Shown: positions 27,101 through 38,000 of the stretch, one piece after another | Numbering within the stretch: the first letter of the stretch is position 1 | How the letters are laid out: the number at the start of each line of letters is the position of its first letter | Assembly (NCBI GenBank): GCA_014377625.1 | Contig: JACMPG010000375.1 | Coordinates: forward strand, 1-58,862 | Direction: 5' to 3' | DNA from: Spirosoma sp. | Lineage (GTDB): Bacteria > Bacteroidota > Bacteroidia > Cytophagales > Spirosomataceae | DNA: 58,862 nucleotides | Program-made: the position numbers and the translations under genes | The notes under the pieces: model-generated | Databases searched by the model: none | What the model was told of the DNA's origin: nothing | What the model saw: the letters and a program-made list of their open reading frames with translations, nothing else

Positions 27101-29892
27101 ACCAGCAGACATTGCTGACGGTGAGCATTCACCACCTGATTGCCGATGGCTGGTCGATGAACGTACTGATGGACGAGTTGATTCAGGCGTACGAACAGCT
27201 CGTGGCCGGTCAGTCGGTTAACTTACCAGCTTTACCCGTTCAGTACAAGGATTTTGTGGCCTGGCAGCAGGAACAGACCAGCAGCGACGCCCACCGGCAG
27301 GCCCACGCCTTCTGGCGAAACCAACTGGCCGGGCCGTTACCCACCCTGGATTTGCCCACCGACAAACCCCGGCCCGCGCTCAAGAGCTACCGGGGTGCCA
27401 TCTGCCACCGGTCGTTGCCCCCAGCCCTGACTCAGGCGGCTTTGCGCTACGGCGAAGCCAACGGTTACACGCTATTTATGCTGTTGCGGGCCACCATCGG
27501 CCTGTTGCTCTACCGCTACACCGGGCAGCGTGATCTGATGGTGGGGTCGCCATTCAGCGGCCGGACCAATCGGACACTGGAGGATCAGATCGGGTTATTC
27601 ATAAATGTGGTGGGGCTGCGTACCCAACTCGATGACCAGCAGACGCTGGCCAATTTGCTGGCGCAGATCAAAGCCCAGACGATTCAGGTGTATGCTCATC
27701 AGCAGTTTCCGTTCGACCAGTTGATCGACGAACTCGCCCTGCACCGCGACCTGAGCCGGTCTCCTTTATTCGATGTGTTGCTGGCCGTACAGAATCACGT
27801 AATGACTGACCGGGACTATACCATTGCCGGGTACCGGGCTACCTCGTTTGCCACCCAGGACATTTCCAGTAAATACGACCTGAGTTTTTACATCGAATCA
27901 GGAGCCAACGACCTGGCGGTTACGATCGAATACTGCACCGACCTATTCGAGGCAAACACCATTGACCGGATGCTAACGCACCTGGAAAACGTGTTGGACC
28001 AGTTGATCAGCCAACCGGAGCAGTTGGTCGGTGAGTTGACTATGATATCGGCCAGCGAACAACAGCAGGTGGTGGTCGATTTCAACCGGACCGATCAGGC
28101 ATATGACCTGAGTTTACCTGTTCATAAACACTTTGAGGAACAGGTTACCCGCACTCCCAACGCGGTAGCTCTGCGCTATAAACAACGGTCGTACACGTAC
28201 ACCCAACTGAACGAACACGCTAACAAACTGGCCCATTACCTGATTACCGAACAGAGCGTCGGGCCCGACGATCTGGTGGCGGTCATGGCCGACCGCTCCG
28301 ACTATACACTCATTGCTCTCCTGGGTATCATGAAAGCCGGGGCCGCCTACCTGCCCGTTGCCGCCGACCTGCCCGCTGAGCGAATTCGGTATATGCTGAA
28401 CGACAGTGGTGTACAGATTATATTAGCCAGCCAGCTTGTAGGCGAGGTAGCTACGGCAGTCCGGCATGTTGCTTACATCGAACAAGTATTAAAGACCAGT
28501 CAGTCCACGACCAATCCGGCGGTGTTGTTGCCGCCCCAGTCGCGCATGTACGTTATGTATACGTCCGGCTCGACGGGCAAGCCAAAGGGGGTAGAAATTT
28601 GCCACCGGTCGGTACTGAATTTTCTGTTTAGTATACAGGCTTATTTTGGCCTGGGCCCGGGTCAGGTTTTCCTGTCGGTAACGACGTTTATCTTCGACAT
28701 TTCGGTAATAGAGTTTTTCCTGCCGCTGCTCAACGGCGCATCGGTTCGGATAGCCAGTAAAGCCGATATTCAGGATCCGGTCCGGCTGGCGGCCCTGATT
28801 GAACAGGACCAGCCTGACCTCATGCAGGCAACGCCGAGTTTATGGCAGATGCTGGTAGATACGGGCTGGAAAGGCCATAAAAAAATGGGGATCCTGTCCG
28901 GTGGCGAAAAACTAAGCCGTCTGCTGGGTGAGCAACTGCTGATTCGTGGGCGGGAACTCTGGAACCTCTACGGCCCCACTGAAACCACGATCTATTCAGT
29001 TATCCAGCCGGTACAGACCGTGGCCGATCTGGCAACCATTGGCAAACCCATTGCCAACACGCAGGTGTACATCGTCGATCCAACAGGCAATTTATGCGGT
29101 CTGGGTGTTTTTGGCGAGATCTGCATTGCCGGGGCGGGGCTGGCCAAAGGATATCTCAACCGGCCCGACCTGACGAACGCCAAATTTGTGCCGAACCTCA
29201 CCGACGAAAATTGCCTGATGTACCGCACCGGCGACCGAGGTCGCTGGCTGGCCAACGGCGAGATCGAGTTTCTGGGCCGTATCGATAACCAGGTCAAGAT
29301 TCACGGACACCGGATCGAACTGGGCGAGATCGAAGACGTACTGCTCGGTTACGCAGGCATCAGCCAGGCCGTGGTTACGGTCTGCGACGGGGGCCATAAC
29401 GATAAGGAACTGGTAGCCTACCTGGTCACGGATCGGGATATACTTGTCGAGGATGTCCGGCAACATGTAGGGCGTCATGTAGCATCTTACATGATACCGG
29501 CCCGTTTTCTGCGGGTAACGGCCATGCCCATGACGGCCAACCAGAAAGTTGACCGAAACGCCCTTTCTCCAGGGCTGGGGAGCCTGCTGTCGCAGCCGAC
29601 GAGTGTACCGCAACAGGCCGCAACCGACCTCGAAAAACAGATCACGAAACTGGTCTGCCAGGTTATCAAGGTACCAATCATCGGCCTGACGGATAACCTG
29701 TTTGAGTATGGCCTTAACTCCGTGCGCGTCATTGCCCTGCATAAGCTACTGACCGATGCCTATCCGGTAAGCCTGAATATCCACGAAATTTTCAGCAACC
29801 CAACCATCCGGCAGTTGACGCAACGGATGGGCAGCCGCTTCGATAGCCAGCCTGTAATGGCCATTGCCCAAACCGAAGAAATTGATTTTTAA
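24196..29892 (+). CDS. hybrid PKS-NRPS: KS - vestigial AT - ACP - C - A - T
   Basis: A 1898-residue hybrid. The ketosynthase (about 8-430) has the full catalytic set C168 (DTACSSA), H304 (EAHGTGT) and H344 (NIGHLDN). The next 290 residues keep the KS-AT linker and post-AT linker (YPFERVRCW) but only a shrunken acyltransferase. Where GHSxG is expected the sequence is TNGIG (587-591), with no serine. No KR, DH or MT is present, so a beta-keto unit is expected. The ACP serine is S787. C (H979/H980, D984), A and T (S1842 in the unusual YGLNSVRV) follow. The A code reads DIIQLGLIYK, similar to Gly codes, with low certainty. The protein ends AQTEEIDF. The extender unit must come from an AT in trans; none is in the window. 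Confidence 0.93.
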   Translation: MKTNQHKVAIIGMSGYFPEATDLNHFGQNLSAGRDSVRAVPDNRLTDSRLPTGENKYQLTGALKEVAQFDHAFFGLSKQDANCMDPMHRIGLELACQAIERAGYGLATMSGSNTGVFLGAKPQADYYTLVNDINNPAVQTGNLPALFAGRIAFSLNLSGPAYMIDTACSSALAAVHEACQKLIYGEIDYALAGAISVMTGFFERQKSDALGIMSPDGKARTFDAGANGTSIGEGGGMVLLKRYDQAVADQDPILAVILGSAANQDGARSNGLTAPSPAAQTEVITKAWKRAAVDPATITYIEAHGTGTKLGDPIEMKGIIDAFKTATDKRNFCAVSSVKTNIGHLDNAAGIAGLLKAVLSLQAKELFPSLHFTQLNPFIDLTDSAVYVNAKLADWCPEADVPRRCGVSSFGLSGTNVHIVLEEGNTPVADTPSDKLPVRLKLSAKSPEALGAYAQRIRESLLANDCDWQNVVYTLNTGRSDYAYRAAITATDKNDLLNQLADLAGLAIKPVDNTPAVVVLLLADDAVSTANVAQWLTSEPLFQTIYESVRAEVTPGMMKPFVEKILQQVAIVRFLEKIGVNATVMITNGIGKLVREIVSGKQTIPQVVAQLDMNGLPVGEDADPEKLQQAIQTLSAKYPNLVFIEPGYGSRLASCLRSVATSATVISLADSATASPLRVTALYNAGLPIAWKTLYESQGYSRTDAPTYPFERVRCWPFEAVTVADSVTDTPKSLPTEPTAQPPVAPVQQPISDDMPVMDRIRAVFRDILKATAVDADDDFFEIGGHSINGAQVANRLADLFDLDISLDTIFEYGTVRQLAGYIEPLLAPTGTPKDTPGGIVVIPTQADYPLSQMQQRIWFLSQFSDAHLAYNMVLAAQIEGVLNPVWVEQALNAVYNRHDSLRTTFYSHPDGPRQVINPPDTTKPGWSCRDASDVTTAERNEWVADEHRQPFDLVNGPLLRAKIMMLPNQQTLLTVSIHHLIADGWSMNVLMDELIQAYEQLVAGQSVNLPALPVQYKDFVAWQQEQTSSDAHRQAHAFWRNQLAGPLPTLDLPTDKPRPALKSYRGAICHRSLPPALTQAALRYGEANGYTLFMLLRATIGLLLYRYTGQRDLMVGSPFSGRTNRTLEDQIGLFINVVGLRTQLDDQQTLANLLAQIKAQTIQVYAHQQFPFDQLIDELALHRDLSRSPLFDVLLAVQNHVMTDRDYTIAGYRATSFATQDISSKYDLSFYIESGANDLAVTIEYCTDLFEANTIDRMLTHLENVLDQLISQPEQLVGELTMISASEQQQVVVDFNRTDQAYDLSLPVHKHFEEQVTRTPNAVALRYKQRSYTYTQLNEHANKLAHYLITEQSVGPDDLVAVMADRSDYTLIALLGIMKAGAAYLPVAADLPAERIRYMLNDSGVQIILASQLVGEVATAVRHVAYIEQVLKTSQSTTNPAVLLPPQSRMYVMYTSGSTGKPKGVEICHRSVLNFLFSIQAYFGLGPGQVFLSVTTFIFDISVIEFFLPLLNGASVRIASKADIQDPVRLAALIEQDQPDLMQATPSLWQMLVDTGWKGHKKMGILSGGEKLSRLLGEQLLIRGRELWNLYGPTETTIYSVIQPVQTVADLATIGKPIANTQVYIVDPTGNLCGLGVFGEICIAGAGLAKGYLNRPDLTNAKFVPNLTDENCLMYRTGDRGRWLANGEIEFLGRIDNQVKIHGHRIELGEIEDVLLGYAGISQAVVTVCDGGHNDKELVAYLVTDRDILVEDVRQHVGRHVASYMIPARFLRVTAMPMTANQKVDRNALSPGLGSLLSQPTSVPQQAATDLEKQITKLVCQVIKVPIIGLTDNLFEYGLNSVRVIALHKLLTDAYPVSLNIHEIFSNPTIRQLTQRMGSRFDSQPVMAIAQTEEIDF
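25732..26343 (+). other. vestigial acyltransferase region of the first PKS module
   Basis: Part of the protein starting at 24196. About 205 residues replace a normal acyltransferase of roughly 300. The helix before the nucleophile elbow is recognisable (VAIVRFLEKIGVNATVMI), but the elbow reads T587-N588-G589-I590-G591 instead of G-H-S-x-G, and the later substrate-binding half is largely missing. The terminal linker is intact. It looks like a scaffold that lost catalysis. Confidence 0.75.
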
Positions 29893-29925
29893 CGTTTCCC
29901 TTCATCTATTTTATTTCCTACAACT

Positions 29926-31665
29926 ATGATTATCTGTGGCTTGAAATTAACGCACGATGGTGCTGTTGCTGTTATCGAAGACGGACACCTGGTGTTTAGC
30001 GTCGAAATGGAAAAACGGGATAACAACCCCCGCTTTACCGGTATCGACGAAACGTCTGTCATTGCCGACATCCTGCGCGAACACAACTACCGCCTTTCCG
30101 ACGTAGACGTGTTTGCTGTCGATGGCTGGGGCGGCACCGATCAGAACGAACTGGCCATTCAACCCCGCCTGGAAGTAGGGCCATCTGTAAACCGGCTGGA
30201 CGCCCATCACAATGGCGTACCGTTCCAGTTGGATGTAACACATTATGAAGAAACCAGCCCGACGGACAATGTGCTGGAGGCCTGGAATTTCGAGGGGCTA
30301 AAGATCGAGGGCCAGTCGCTGCCCTACCAGAGCTACCTGCACGTAACGGGACACATCATGGGTGCCTACTGCACCAGTCCGTTTGCCGCAGCCGGTGAGA
30401 GTTCGTATGTACTGGTCTGGGACGGGGGCATGTATCCCCGGCTCTACTACGTCAATGCCGACACTAAACAGATTGATAACCTGGGGCCGCTCTTTCTGCT
30501 GATCGGCAATATTTACACCATTTTTTCGCAGCACTTCGGTCCCTTTAAAGTGAAAAGCGGCTTCGCCAAGGACAACCTGTCAACGGCGGGGAAAGTAATG
30601 GCCTACATTGCCCTGGGTGAAGTGCGCCGGGAAATGTTTCCAATATTCGAGCAGATCTACGCAACCCATTACAACGCGCCAATGGGTTTTGCCAACGTGT
30701 TTGCCAACGAATTCAAACGGCGCATTGCCAACTACAACTTCTCGGACGAGGACATCCTCAGTTCATTCCACGTATTTATGGAGGAACTGCTGGTCGAAAA
30801 ACTCGCCAAGAAAATAGCCCGGATGAAAAAGCCCGGCCGTAACCTGTGCATGGCGGGTGGCTGCGCGCTTAACATTAAGTGGAACAGTGCCGTTCGTAGC
30901 AGTGGGGCGTTTGACGGGGTGTACGTACCACCCTTCCCCAACGACTCGGGTAGCGCGGTCGGCGTAGCCTGCGCGGCTTTGTTTAACCTGACGGGCCAGT
31001 CGGCCCTGTCGTGGAATGTATATAGTGGCCCCATGATCGTTACCAATGAAGGCAATGCAGACTGGAAATCGGTCACCTGCTCTGTTGCTGAACTGGGTAA
31101 ACTACTGGCCGAATCGAATGAGCCGGTTGTGTTTCTCAACGACCGGGCCGAGCTGGGGCCACGGGCACTGGGCAACCGCAGCATCGTGGCTTCTCCCCTG
31201 AGTCCGGCCATGAAAACGGTGTTGAACCGGGCCAAGAAACGCGAAGATTACCGCCCTATTTCGCCCATTTGCCTGGAAAGCCGCGCACCAGACATGTTTG
31301 TTCCCGGCACCCCCGATCCGTACATGTTGTTCGATCACCTCGTAAAGCCGGAGTGGCTGGACCGCATTCCCGCCATCTGCCACCTCGACCAAACGGCCCG
31401 GCTCCAGACAATCAAGGCCACCGACAATCCGGTGGTGACGGCCCTGATCGAAGCGTTCGAGATCTGGAGTGGGGTGCCGGTGATCTGCAATACCAGCGCC
31501 AACGGCAACGGAACAGGTTTCTTCCCGGATGTCCAGTCAGCTACGGTCTGGGCAGCCGACAACGGTTTGCGTTACGTCTGGTGCGATGAAACCCTGCATG
31601 AATACATCGGCACGAAGCCGATGCTGTCAGTTGCCATACTGAATCAGGAAGTCATGGCTCAATAG
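29926..31665 (+). CDS. NodU/CmcH/TobZ-family carbamoyltransferase
   Basis: A 579-residue O-carbamoyltransferase. The family uses carbamoyl phosphate and ATP to form carbamoyl-adenylate and passes the carbamoyl group to a hydroxyl of a natural product. The N-terminal Kae1-like domain shows the metal-binding H139 and H143 (LHVTGH), D166 (VWDGG) and D340 (PNDSGSAVG). The C-terminal carbamoyltransferase domain has the signature AELGPRALGNRS (about 409-420) followed by KREDYRPISP. It is transcribed 33 bases after the first KS protein and ends just before an intrinsic terminator. Its target could be the Ser side chain, the 3-hydroxyl of hydroxykynurenine or a hydroxylated acyl chain; the sequence does not decide. 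Confidence 0.92.
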   Translation: MIICGLKLTHDGAVAVIEDGHLVFSVEMEKRDNNPRFTGIDETSVIADILREHNYRLSDVDVFAVDGWGGTDQNELAIQPRLEVGPSVNRLDAHHNGVPFQLDVTHYEETSPTDNVLEAWNFEGLKIEGQSLPYQSYLHVTGHIMGAYCTSPFAAAGESSYVLVWDGGMYPRLYYVNADTKQIDNLGPLFLLIGNIYTIFSQHFGPFKVKSGFAKDNLSTAGKVMAYIALGEVRREMFPIFEQIYATHYNAPMGFANVFANEFKRRIANYNFSDEDILSSFHVFMEELLVEKLAKKIARMKKPGRNLCMAGGCALNIKWNSAVRSSGAFDGVYVPPFPNDSGSAVGVACAALFNLTGQSALSWNVYSGPMIVTNEGNADWKSVTCSVAELGKLLAESNEPVVFLNDRAELGPRALGNRSIVASPLSPAMKTVLNRAKKREDYRPISPICLESRAPDMFVPGTPDPYMLFDHLVKPEWLDRIPAICHLDQTARLQTIKATDNPVVTALIEAFEIWSGVPVICNTSANGNGTGFFPDVQSATVWAADNGLRYVWCDETLHEYIGTKPMLSVAILNQEVMAQ

Positions 31666-32037
31666 AGCAAGCTTAGCTCATATTTACATCCAAAAGCCGT
31701 CTCCTTCCGTAGGGGGCGGCTTTTGCATTGGTGGTGATCGGTAGCTCCGGGTAGAGAAGGTCGTTTGGGAAGGGCTAAAGCCCTGAAACTATGGATTCGT
31801 ATAGGGTATAGCCGCCTTTGTATCAAATAGTTTTTGGGCAGAACATTCTGCAACAATTTTGAATCGCTGATCAGCACGAGCCACCGGAGACGGTGCCCCA
31901 CTCAGGTTCGTTCGACCCGGCAATCCAACAGTTACTGATTCCCAAAAGCAGCAAATGGGAGTCGGTACGGCGAAGCCCTGTGCCGCCAGGTTGTTGGCTG
32001 ACTTTGACTCCCTTTCTCCCGCATAAACACTGTATTC
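31666..32037. other. 372-base gap inside the operon: terminator, small palindrome, no gene
   Basis: The gap between the carbamoyltransferase and the second KS protein is by far the longest between biosynthetic genes. It begins with an intrinsic terminator (31692-31724). A short palindrome agggctaaagccct lies at 31771-31784. No convincing coding frame is present on either strand; open frames here lack homology. A secondary promoter for the distal genes could lie in 31790-32000, but no clear TAnnTTTG box with a matching TTG was found. Confidence 0.5.
31692..31724 (+). terminator. intrinsic terminator inside the NRPS operon
   Basis: The arm aaaagccgtctcc (31692-31704) pairs with gggggcggctttt (31712-31724) over 13 positions, two of them G-T pairs, around a 7-base loop. 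The last four T residues lie in the stem and tail. It sits 26 bases after the carbamoyltransferase stop. It would cut the operon in two unless transcription is made termination-resistant, as the antiterminator at 4866 could do. Confidence 0.75.
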
Positions 32038-35000
32038 ATGACTACCGACATTGCAATCATTGGCATGGCGGGCCGGTTTCCCGGCGCCCGAACAATCGAC
32101 GAATTGTATCATAACCTCAAAGCGGGAAAAGATAGTTTACGGCCCATCTCGACCGAACGTCTGACGTCAACCACCCTCGATTCTGAGGCCACATACTGCG
32201 TTCGGGGCTACATGGACGAGATCGATCGGTTTGACCATGCACTGTTTGGCATTGTCATGGGAGAGGCACAAACAATGGACCCGCACCAGCGGCAACTGCT
32301 CGAAGTATCCTACGAAGCTATTGAAAACGCGGGCTACAGCATAGACGATCTGAATGGGTCAGAAACGGGCGTGTACATAGCCGAAACCCAACTCCGCTAT
32401 CACGAACATGCCGACGAATTTGTGCCGACGCTGCTGACTGGCAACACCAGTGAATTTGTTGCCAGCCGGATAAGCCGGTCGTTCAATTTCCTGGGCGGAG
32501 CCTGCGTGTTCGACACCTCCTGCTCGTCGTCGCTGGTAGCCCTGCACCACGCCTGTAGCGAACTCATACTGGGCAACTGCGAACAGGCTATCGTAGGAGC
32601 CGCCAATTTGGAATTATTTCCCATCAAAAATGAATACGATTTCGACGTAGCCTCGCCCGATGGCAAATCCCGGGCATTCTCAGCGCACGCCAACGGTATG
32701 TCGTACGGTGAGGTTGTGGGCTGTCTGCTGCTGAAACGTCTGGACCGTGCCCTCGCCGATCAGGACAACATACAGGCCGTCATTAAAAGCACGGCCATTA
32801 ACAACAATGCGGCCCGGTCAGCCAGTATGACCGCACCCGACTCGGCCGCTCAGGCCGCCGTTATTCGGAAAGCCTGGCAAAAGGCGGGCGTAACGCCCGA
32901 GGAAGTTGGCTTTATAGAAGCCCACGGATCGGGTACGCAACTTGGCGACAGCATCGAGGTGGGTGGTCTCAATCTGGTCTTTTCAGCCTACCCGACCACG
33001 GCCCAAAAGTGTCCTATTTCGAGCGTCAAGGCTAATCTTGGACACGCCCGGATGGCGGCTGGCATGGCAGGCCTGATAAAAGCCGTACTGGCCCTGAAAC
33101 ACCGGGCTATGTTTCCAGCCGTCAACTTCGATGAACCCAGTAAACTTATCGACTTCGACAAGGCGGCTGTGTTTGTCAACGATACGTTCCGACCCTGGGA
33201 GACTACCGACGGTAAGCCCCTGGTGGCTGCGGTCAGTTCGATGGGCCTGAGTGGTACCAATGCCCATGCCGTTTTGCAGGAAGCCCCCCGCCGGGCCGCA
33301 ACGGCTAAGCCAATCAGCCTGGACACGTATCTCATTCCGGTATCGTCGAAAACATCGGCGGGCCTGACGCGTAACCTGGTAGCTTTATCGCAATGTCTGG
33401 ACAACTATACCAATGCCGATCTGGCCGACATCAGCTTTACACTGGCTACCGGTCGCAAGCACTATCCCTACCGGGTCGCACTGCGGGTCAATAACCTGCC
33501 GGATCTGAAGCGGCAGCTGACCGGAGTGCGCGTGCCAACCGCCCTGCCAGCCGGTCAGAAAGTAGTCCTGATTCTCTCGGAGAACGGGAAACTGGCCGAT
33601 AATACCATCGACGCATTCAGAAAGTACACCGCGTTCCGGCAACCCTACGAAGCGTGTCTGGCCCTCGCGTCCGAACTGACACTTTCGGTGAGTATGCAAA
33701 ATTTTGCGTTCCAGTACGCCTTCGCCCAAATGCTGACGACCTTCGGTATCGCCAAAGATGCCATGCTGGCCGTGGGTCTTGGTAAAGTCGTGGTCGACGT
33801 GCTGAATGGACGACTCACGCTGGCGCAGGGCGTGACGCAGGTGCGTGAGCAACCCACCAGCCTGCCCAATGACCTGACTGAGCGGGTAGATAAATTAGTC
33901 AGTCAGCAAACGGAACCGGTACTTTTCTTGTCGGCTCTGCCCTGCTGCCCCATCATCACCCGGTTGCAGACTCACCCGCAGGTGGGCAAGGTATTCGAGA
34001 CGCTGCGACCCAACGCTGATCTGAGCGATCCGGCCAGCCTGTTACTCAGCTATTTTTACCAGACCGGTGCTGCTATCGCCTGGAAGTCGGTCGCCGATGG
34101 GCGTCCGGGCGAGCGTATTGCCCTGCCTACCTACCAGTTTGAAAAGACCCGCTGCTGGATTCGCGAATCGCCCCGACTCAACACGCCCGAAACAGCTACC
34201 GCCGAGCCGCAAAAGCCCGCGCCCAAACTGACCGATGCCGATGCTACGGCTACCGAAACGACCATTGCTACGCTGTGGGCCGACGTGCTGCCGGATACGA
34301 CTTCGTTTGGACGGACCGATAATTTCTTCCGGTCGGGTGGTAACTCGCTGCTGGCCACCAAAGTCATCAACCGCCTTAACCAGCAATTCGGCATCCACCT
34401 TGATTTTGAAGATATCTTCGATTTCCCGGAACTGGGTCAGCTGGCCAGCTACATTGACGGGCTAAGCACCACGACCGACAAGATCATCGGCTACTGGAAA
34501 GACGTGCTTAAGACCGATCAGATCAAACCCGACGACAATTTTTTCGACCTGGGTGGCCACTCCCTGATGGCCAGTCAGGTACTGAACCGCATCAACCAGG
34601 CATTTGGCATCGCCCTCAACTTCGAGGACTTCTTCGAAAACGGTGTCGTTACCGAACTGGCCAGTCTGGTAGACGAAAAACGTCAGACCCGGACGGTAAC
34701 GAGCGCGCTGGTTCGGGCCAACGCCGGACAGTCTCATTATCCGGTATCGGGAGCACAACGCCGGATCTGGATTCTCGATCAACTCCAGCCCGGCACAGTT
34801 GCTTACAACAACGCCGTTTCGTTCGTGCTGGAAGGTCCCCTGAACCACCCGATGCTGCAACGGGCCTTTGCCGCCGTAATTGAACGCCATGAAAACGTAC
34901 GGACCACGTTCCTCAATGTCGATGGCGAACCAAAGCAGGTTATCCACCCGGTATCTGACAAACCCTTCACACTCGTGCTGCACGACCTGTCAGAGACAGA

Positions 35001-38000
35001 CGATCAGCAGGAGCGGACACGGGCCCTGGCATCGGCGCAGCACAACGAGCCATTCGACCTCGCCGTTGGGCCATTACTGCGCGGTTCGCTGGTTCGGCAT
35101 ACCCCCGACCGCCACGTGGTCGTGCTAACCATGCACCACATCATCAGCGATGAGTGGTCGATGCACCTGCTCTTCAACGAACTCGTCATTTTCTACAACA
35201 GCTACCTGACCAACAGCCCGGCCTACGTACCGGCGCTACCCGTTCAGTACAAGGATTTTGCGGTATGGCAGGAAGAGCAGCGCCAGACCGGTAAGCTGGA
35301 CGAAGCCCGGCAGTACTGGCACAACCGGTTTGCCGGGGAGATTCCGGTGCTGGAATTCCCGACCGATTACGCCCGGCCCACCGTGCGTACCTATCAGGGA
35401 CGGACGATTAAAAGGACCATGTCGGCCGAGTGGCTGCATCAGGTACGGACGTTCTCGGACGAACAGAGCAGCACCCTGTTTATGACGTTGCTGGCGGGGC
35501 TGAACGCGCTGCTGTATCGCTATACCGGGCAGAAAGAGCTCATCATCGGGTCGCCGGTGGCGGGTCGTACGCATCAGGATGTCGAACATCTGATCGGGGT
35601 CTTTATCAACACCGTTGCCCTGCGCACGGCCGTTTCGCCCGACGAATCGTTTGCCGATCTGCTCCAGAAAGTACGCAAAAACACACTGGCCGACCTGTCG
35701 TACCAGCAATATCCGTTCGATCAACTGCTGACGGAGTTGCCCATTCCCCGCGACAGCACCCGCTCTCCGCTCTTCGACGTCTTCCTGAATGTAAAGAACA
35801 TGTCGGCGGTGCATGGCGATCAGGATGCCGCGGGGTTAACCATGAAGCCGTTCGAGGTGGATGCGTCCACCAGCAAATTCGACATCAGCCTGCTCGTTTC
35901 CATCCACGATGCGGGGATGGAGATCGCCCTCGAATACGACCTGAATTTATTCGACGCCGTACGGATGGAACGGATGCTGGGCCACTTCGAGCAACTGCTC
36001 GACCAGGCCTGTGTGCGCCCAACCGCGCCCATCAGCCAGCTCAATCTGCTCACGGCCCCAGAACGGACCGAACTGCTGGCCTATAACCAGACGGACTATC
36101 CCTTTCCGCAGGAAGAAACACTCGTCAGCCTCATCGAGCAACAGGCGCAGCGAACGCCACAAGCCGTTGCCCTCCGGCAAAACGATCAGACCTGGACCTA
36201 CGCCCAACTCGATGCCTGGGCCAACCAGATTGCCCATTATTTGCTGGAGGTGGCCGACGTACGGCCCGGACAACGGATAGGTCTGCTGCTCGACCGGTCA
36301 GGCTGGCAGGTAGCCAGTTTGCTGGGTATCCTCAAAACGGGTTGCGCCTACGTGCCGCTCGATGTTCAGTTTCCCCCGGAGCGCATTGCCTACCAACTCA
36401 GCGATGCCAGCGTAAACGTGGTGCTGGTCGATCAGGCCGGTACACTGGCCCCGCTGGGTCTGACGAATCTGATCGAAGTAACCCCGCAACAGGTCAAACG
36501 GGCCTCGCTGAGCGAGCAACCCGTAGACGTGATGGTGCTGGCCGACCAGACCGCGTATGTTATTTACACGTCCGGCTCAACGGGTCGTCCCAAAGGGGTG
36601 GCCCTGGCGCACCGGGGGGTGGTCAACCGCCTGCTGTGGATGGGCCGGATGTATGGCTTCGACGCGCAGGAGATTATTTTGCAGAAGACTCCCTATGTTT
36701 TCGATGTGTCGGTTTGGGAATTCTTCCTGCCGCTGCTGTCGGGAGGGCAATTGATACTATGCCGTCAGACCGACATTTACAACCCGGCGGCTCTGGTGGA
36801 TCTGATTGAAAAACACAGCGTTACCACCCTGCATTTCGTACCGGGCATGTTCCAGGTATTTCTGGAGTCAATGTCCGACACGCTGGTAAAACGATTGAGT
36901 AGCCTGCGGCAGATCTTTGCCAGCGGGGAGGCCCTGTCGGCGGTCAGCGTTGCCGACCACCACCGTCAGTTGCCCAACGTGGCCCTGCATAACCTGTACG
37001 GCCCCACCGAAGCCAGCGTTGATGTGAGTTATTACGAAACGAATGGGAATGAATCGATTATTCCCATTGGTCGGCCCATCGACAATACCCAGCTATGGGT
37101 CGTGGATGCCGGTCTGCAACTCCAGCCCAAAGGCGTGTGGGGCGAAATCTGGATCGGGGGCGTTGGCGTGGCACAGGGCTACGTGGGCCAGCCCGAACTC
37201 ACCGCCGACCGGTTTAGAACCGAGGTTGCACTGGGTGGTCGGTTGTACCGCAGTGGCGACCGGGGCCGATGGACCGAAGCCGGTGAAATCGAATACGGTG
37301 GCCGGTTAGACAATCAGGTGAAGGTGCGGGGTTACCGCATCGAACTGGGCGAAATAGAACGCGCCGTGGCCGACGTGGTCGGCGTTGAGCAGGGCATCGT
37401 TCTGGTGCGTGATTCCGGTATGGAACGGTCGCTGGTTTGTTACTATAGCAGCCGGTTAAACCGTCCCCTGAGCTTCGACGAATGGCAGGTGAGCCTGGGT
37501 GCCGTGTTGCCCGGCTACATGCTGCCTTCCGAGTACTATTGTGTTGAGCAGTGGCCGGTAACGGCAACGGGCAAGATCGACCGGAAAGCGTTGTTATCGA
37601 TGAGTCTGCCCGCGTGGGAGGATGATGAGCAACCCGAAACGACTTCTGAAACCAGCGAATTACACAAACTGGTACTGGCCGCCTTCGAGACTGTTCTGGC
37701 CAAAAAGCCGATCAGACTGACCGATAGCTTCTTCCAGATCGGTGGCGACTCCATCAAGGCCATTCGCCTGATTAACGCCCTGAATAAGTCACTCTCGGTG
37801 CGCCTGGAAGTGAAAGACATCTACCAGCACCAGGAAGTACGCTCGTTTATCGCCTGCGTTGCCCGTCAGCAGAACGAGCAGGTGGCAACCTCGGCGCTGG
37901 CCGATGCCGAACAACAGATCGAACGGGTTAAAACCAACATGCTGGCCGATAAGGTAGCCGTACAGCAACTGGCGGCTGACTGGGAAGATATTTATCCCAT

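Noticed and set aside
31771-31784. The palindrome agggctaaagccct as a regulatory operator
   Set aside because: Similar ggct-aa-agcc palindromes are scattered in many genomes as small repeats, and it shows no link with a promoter here.
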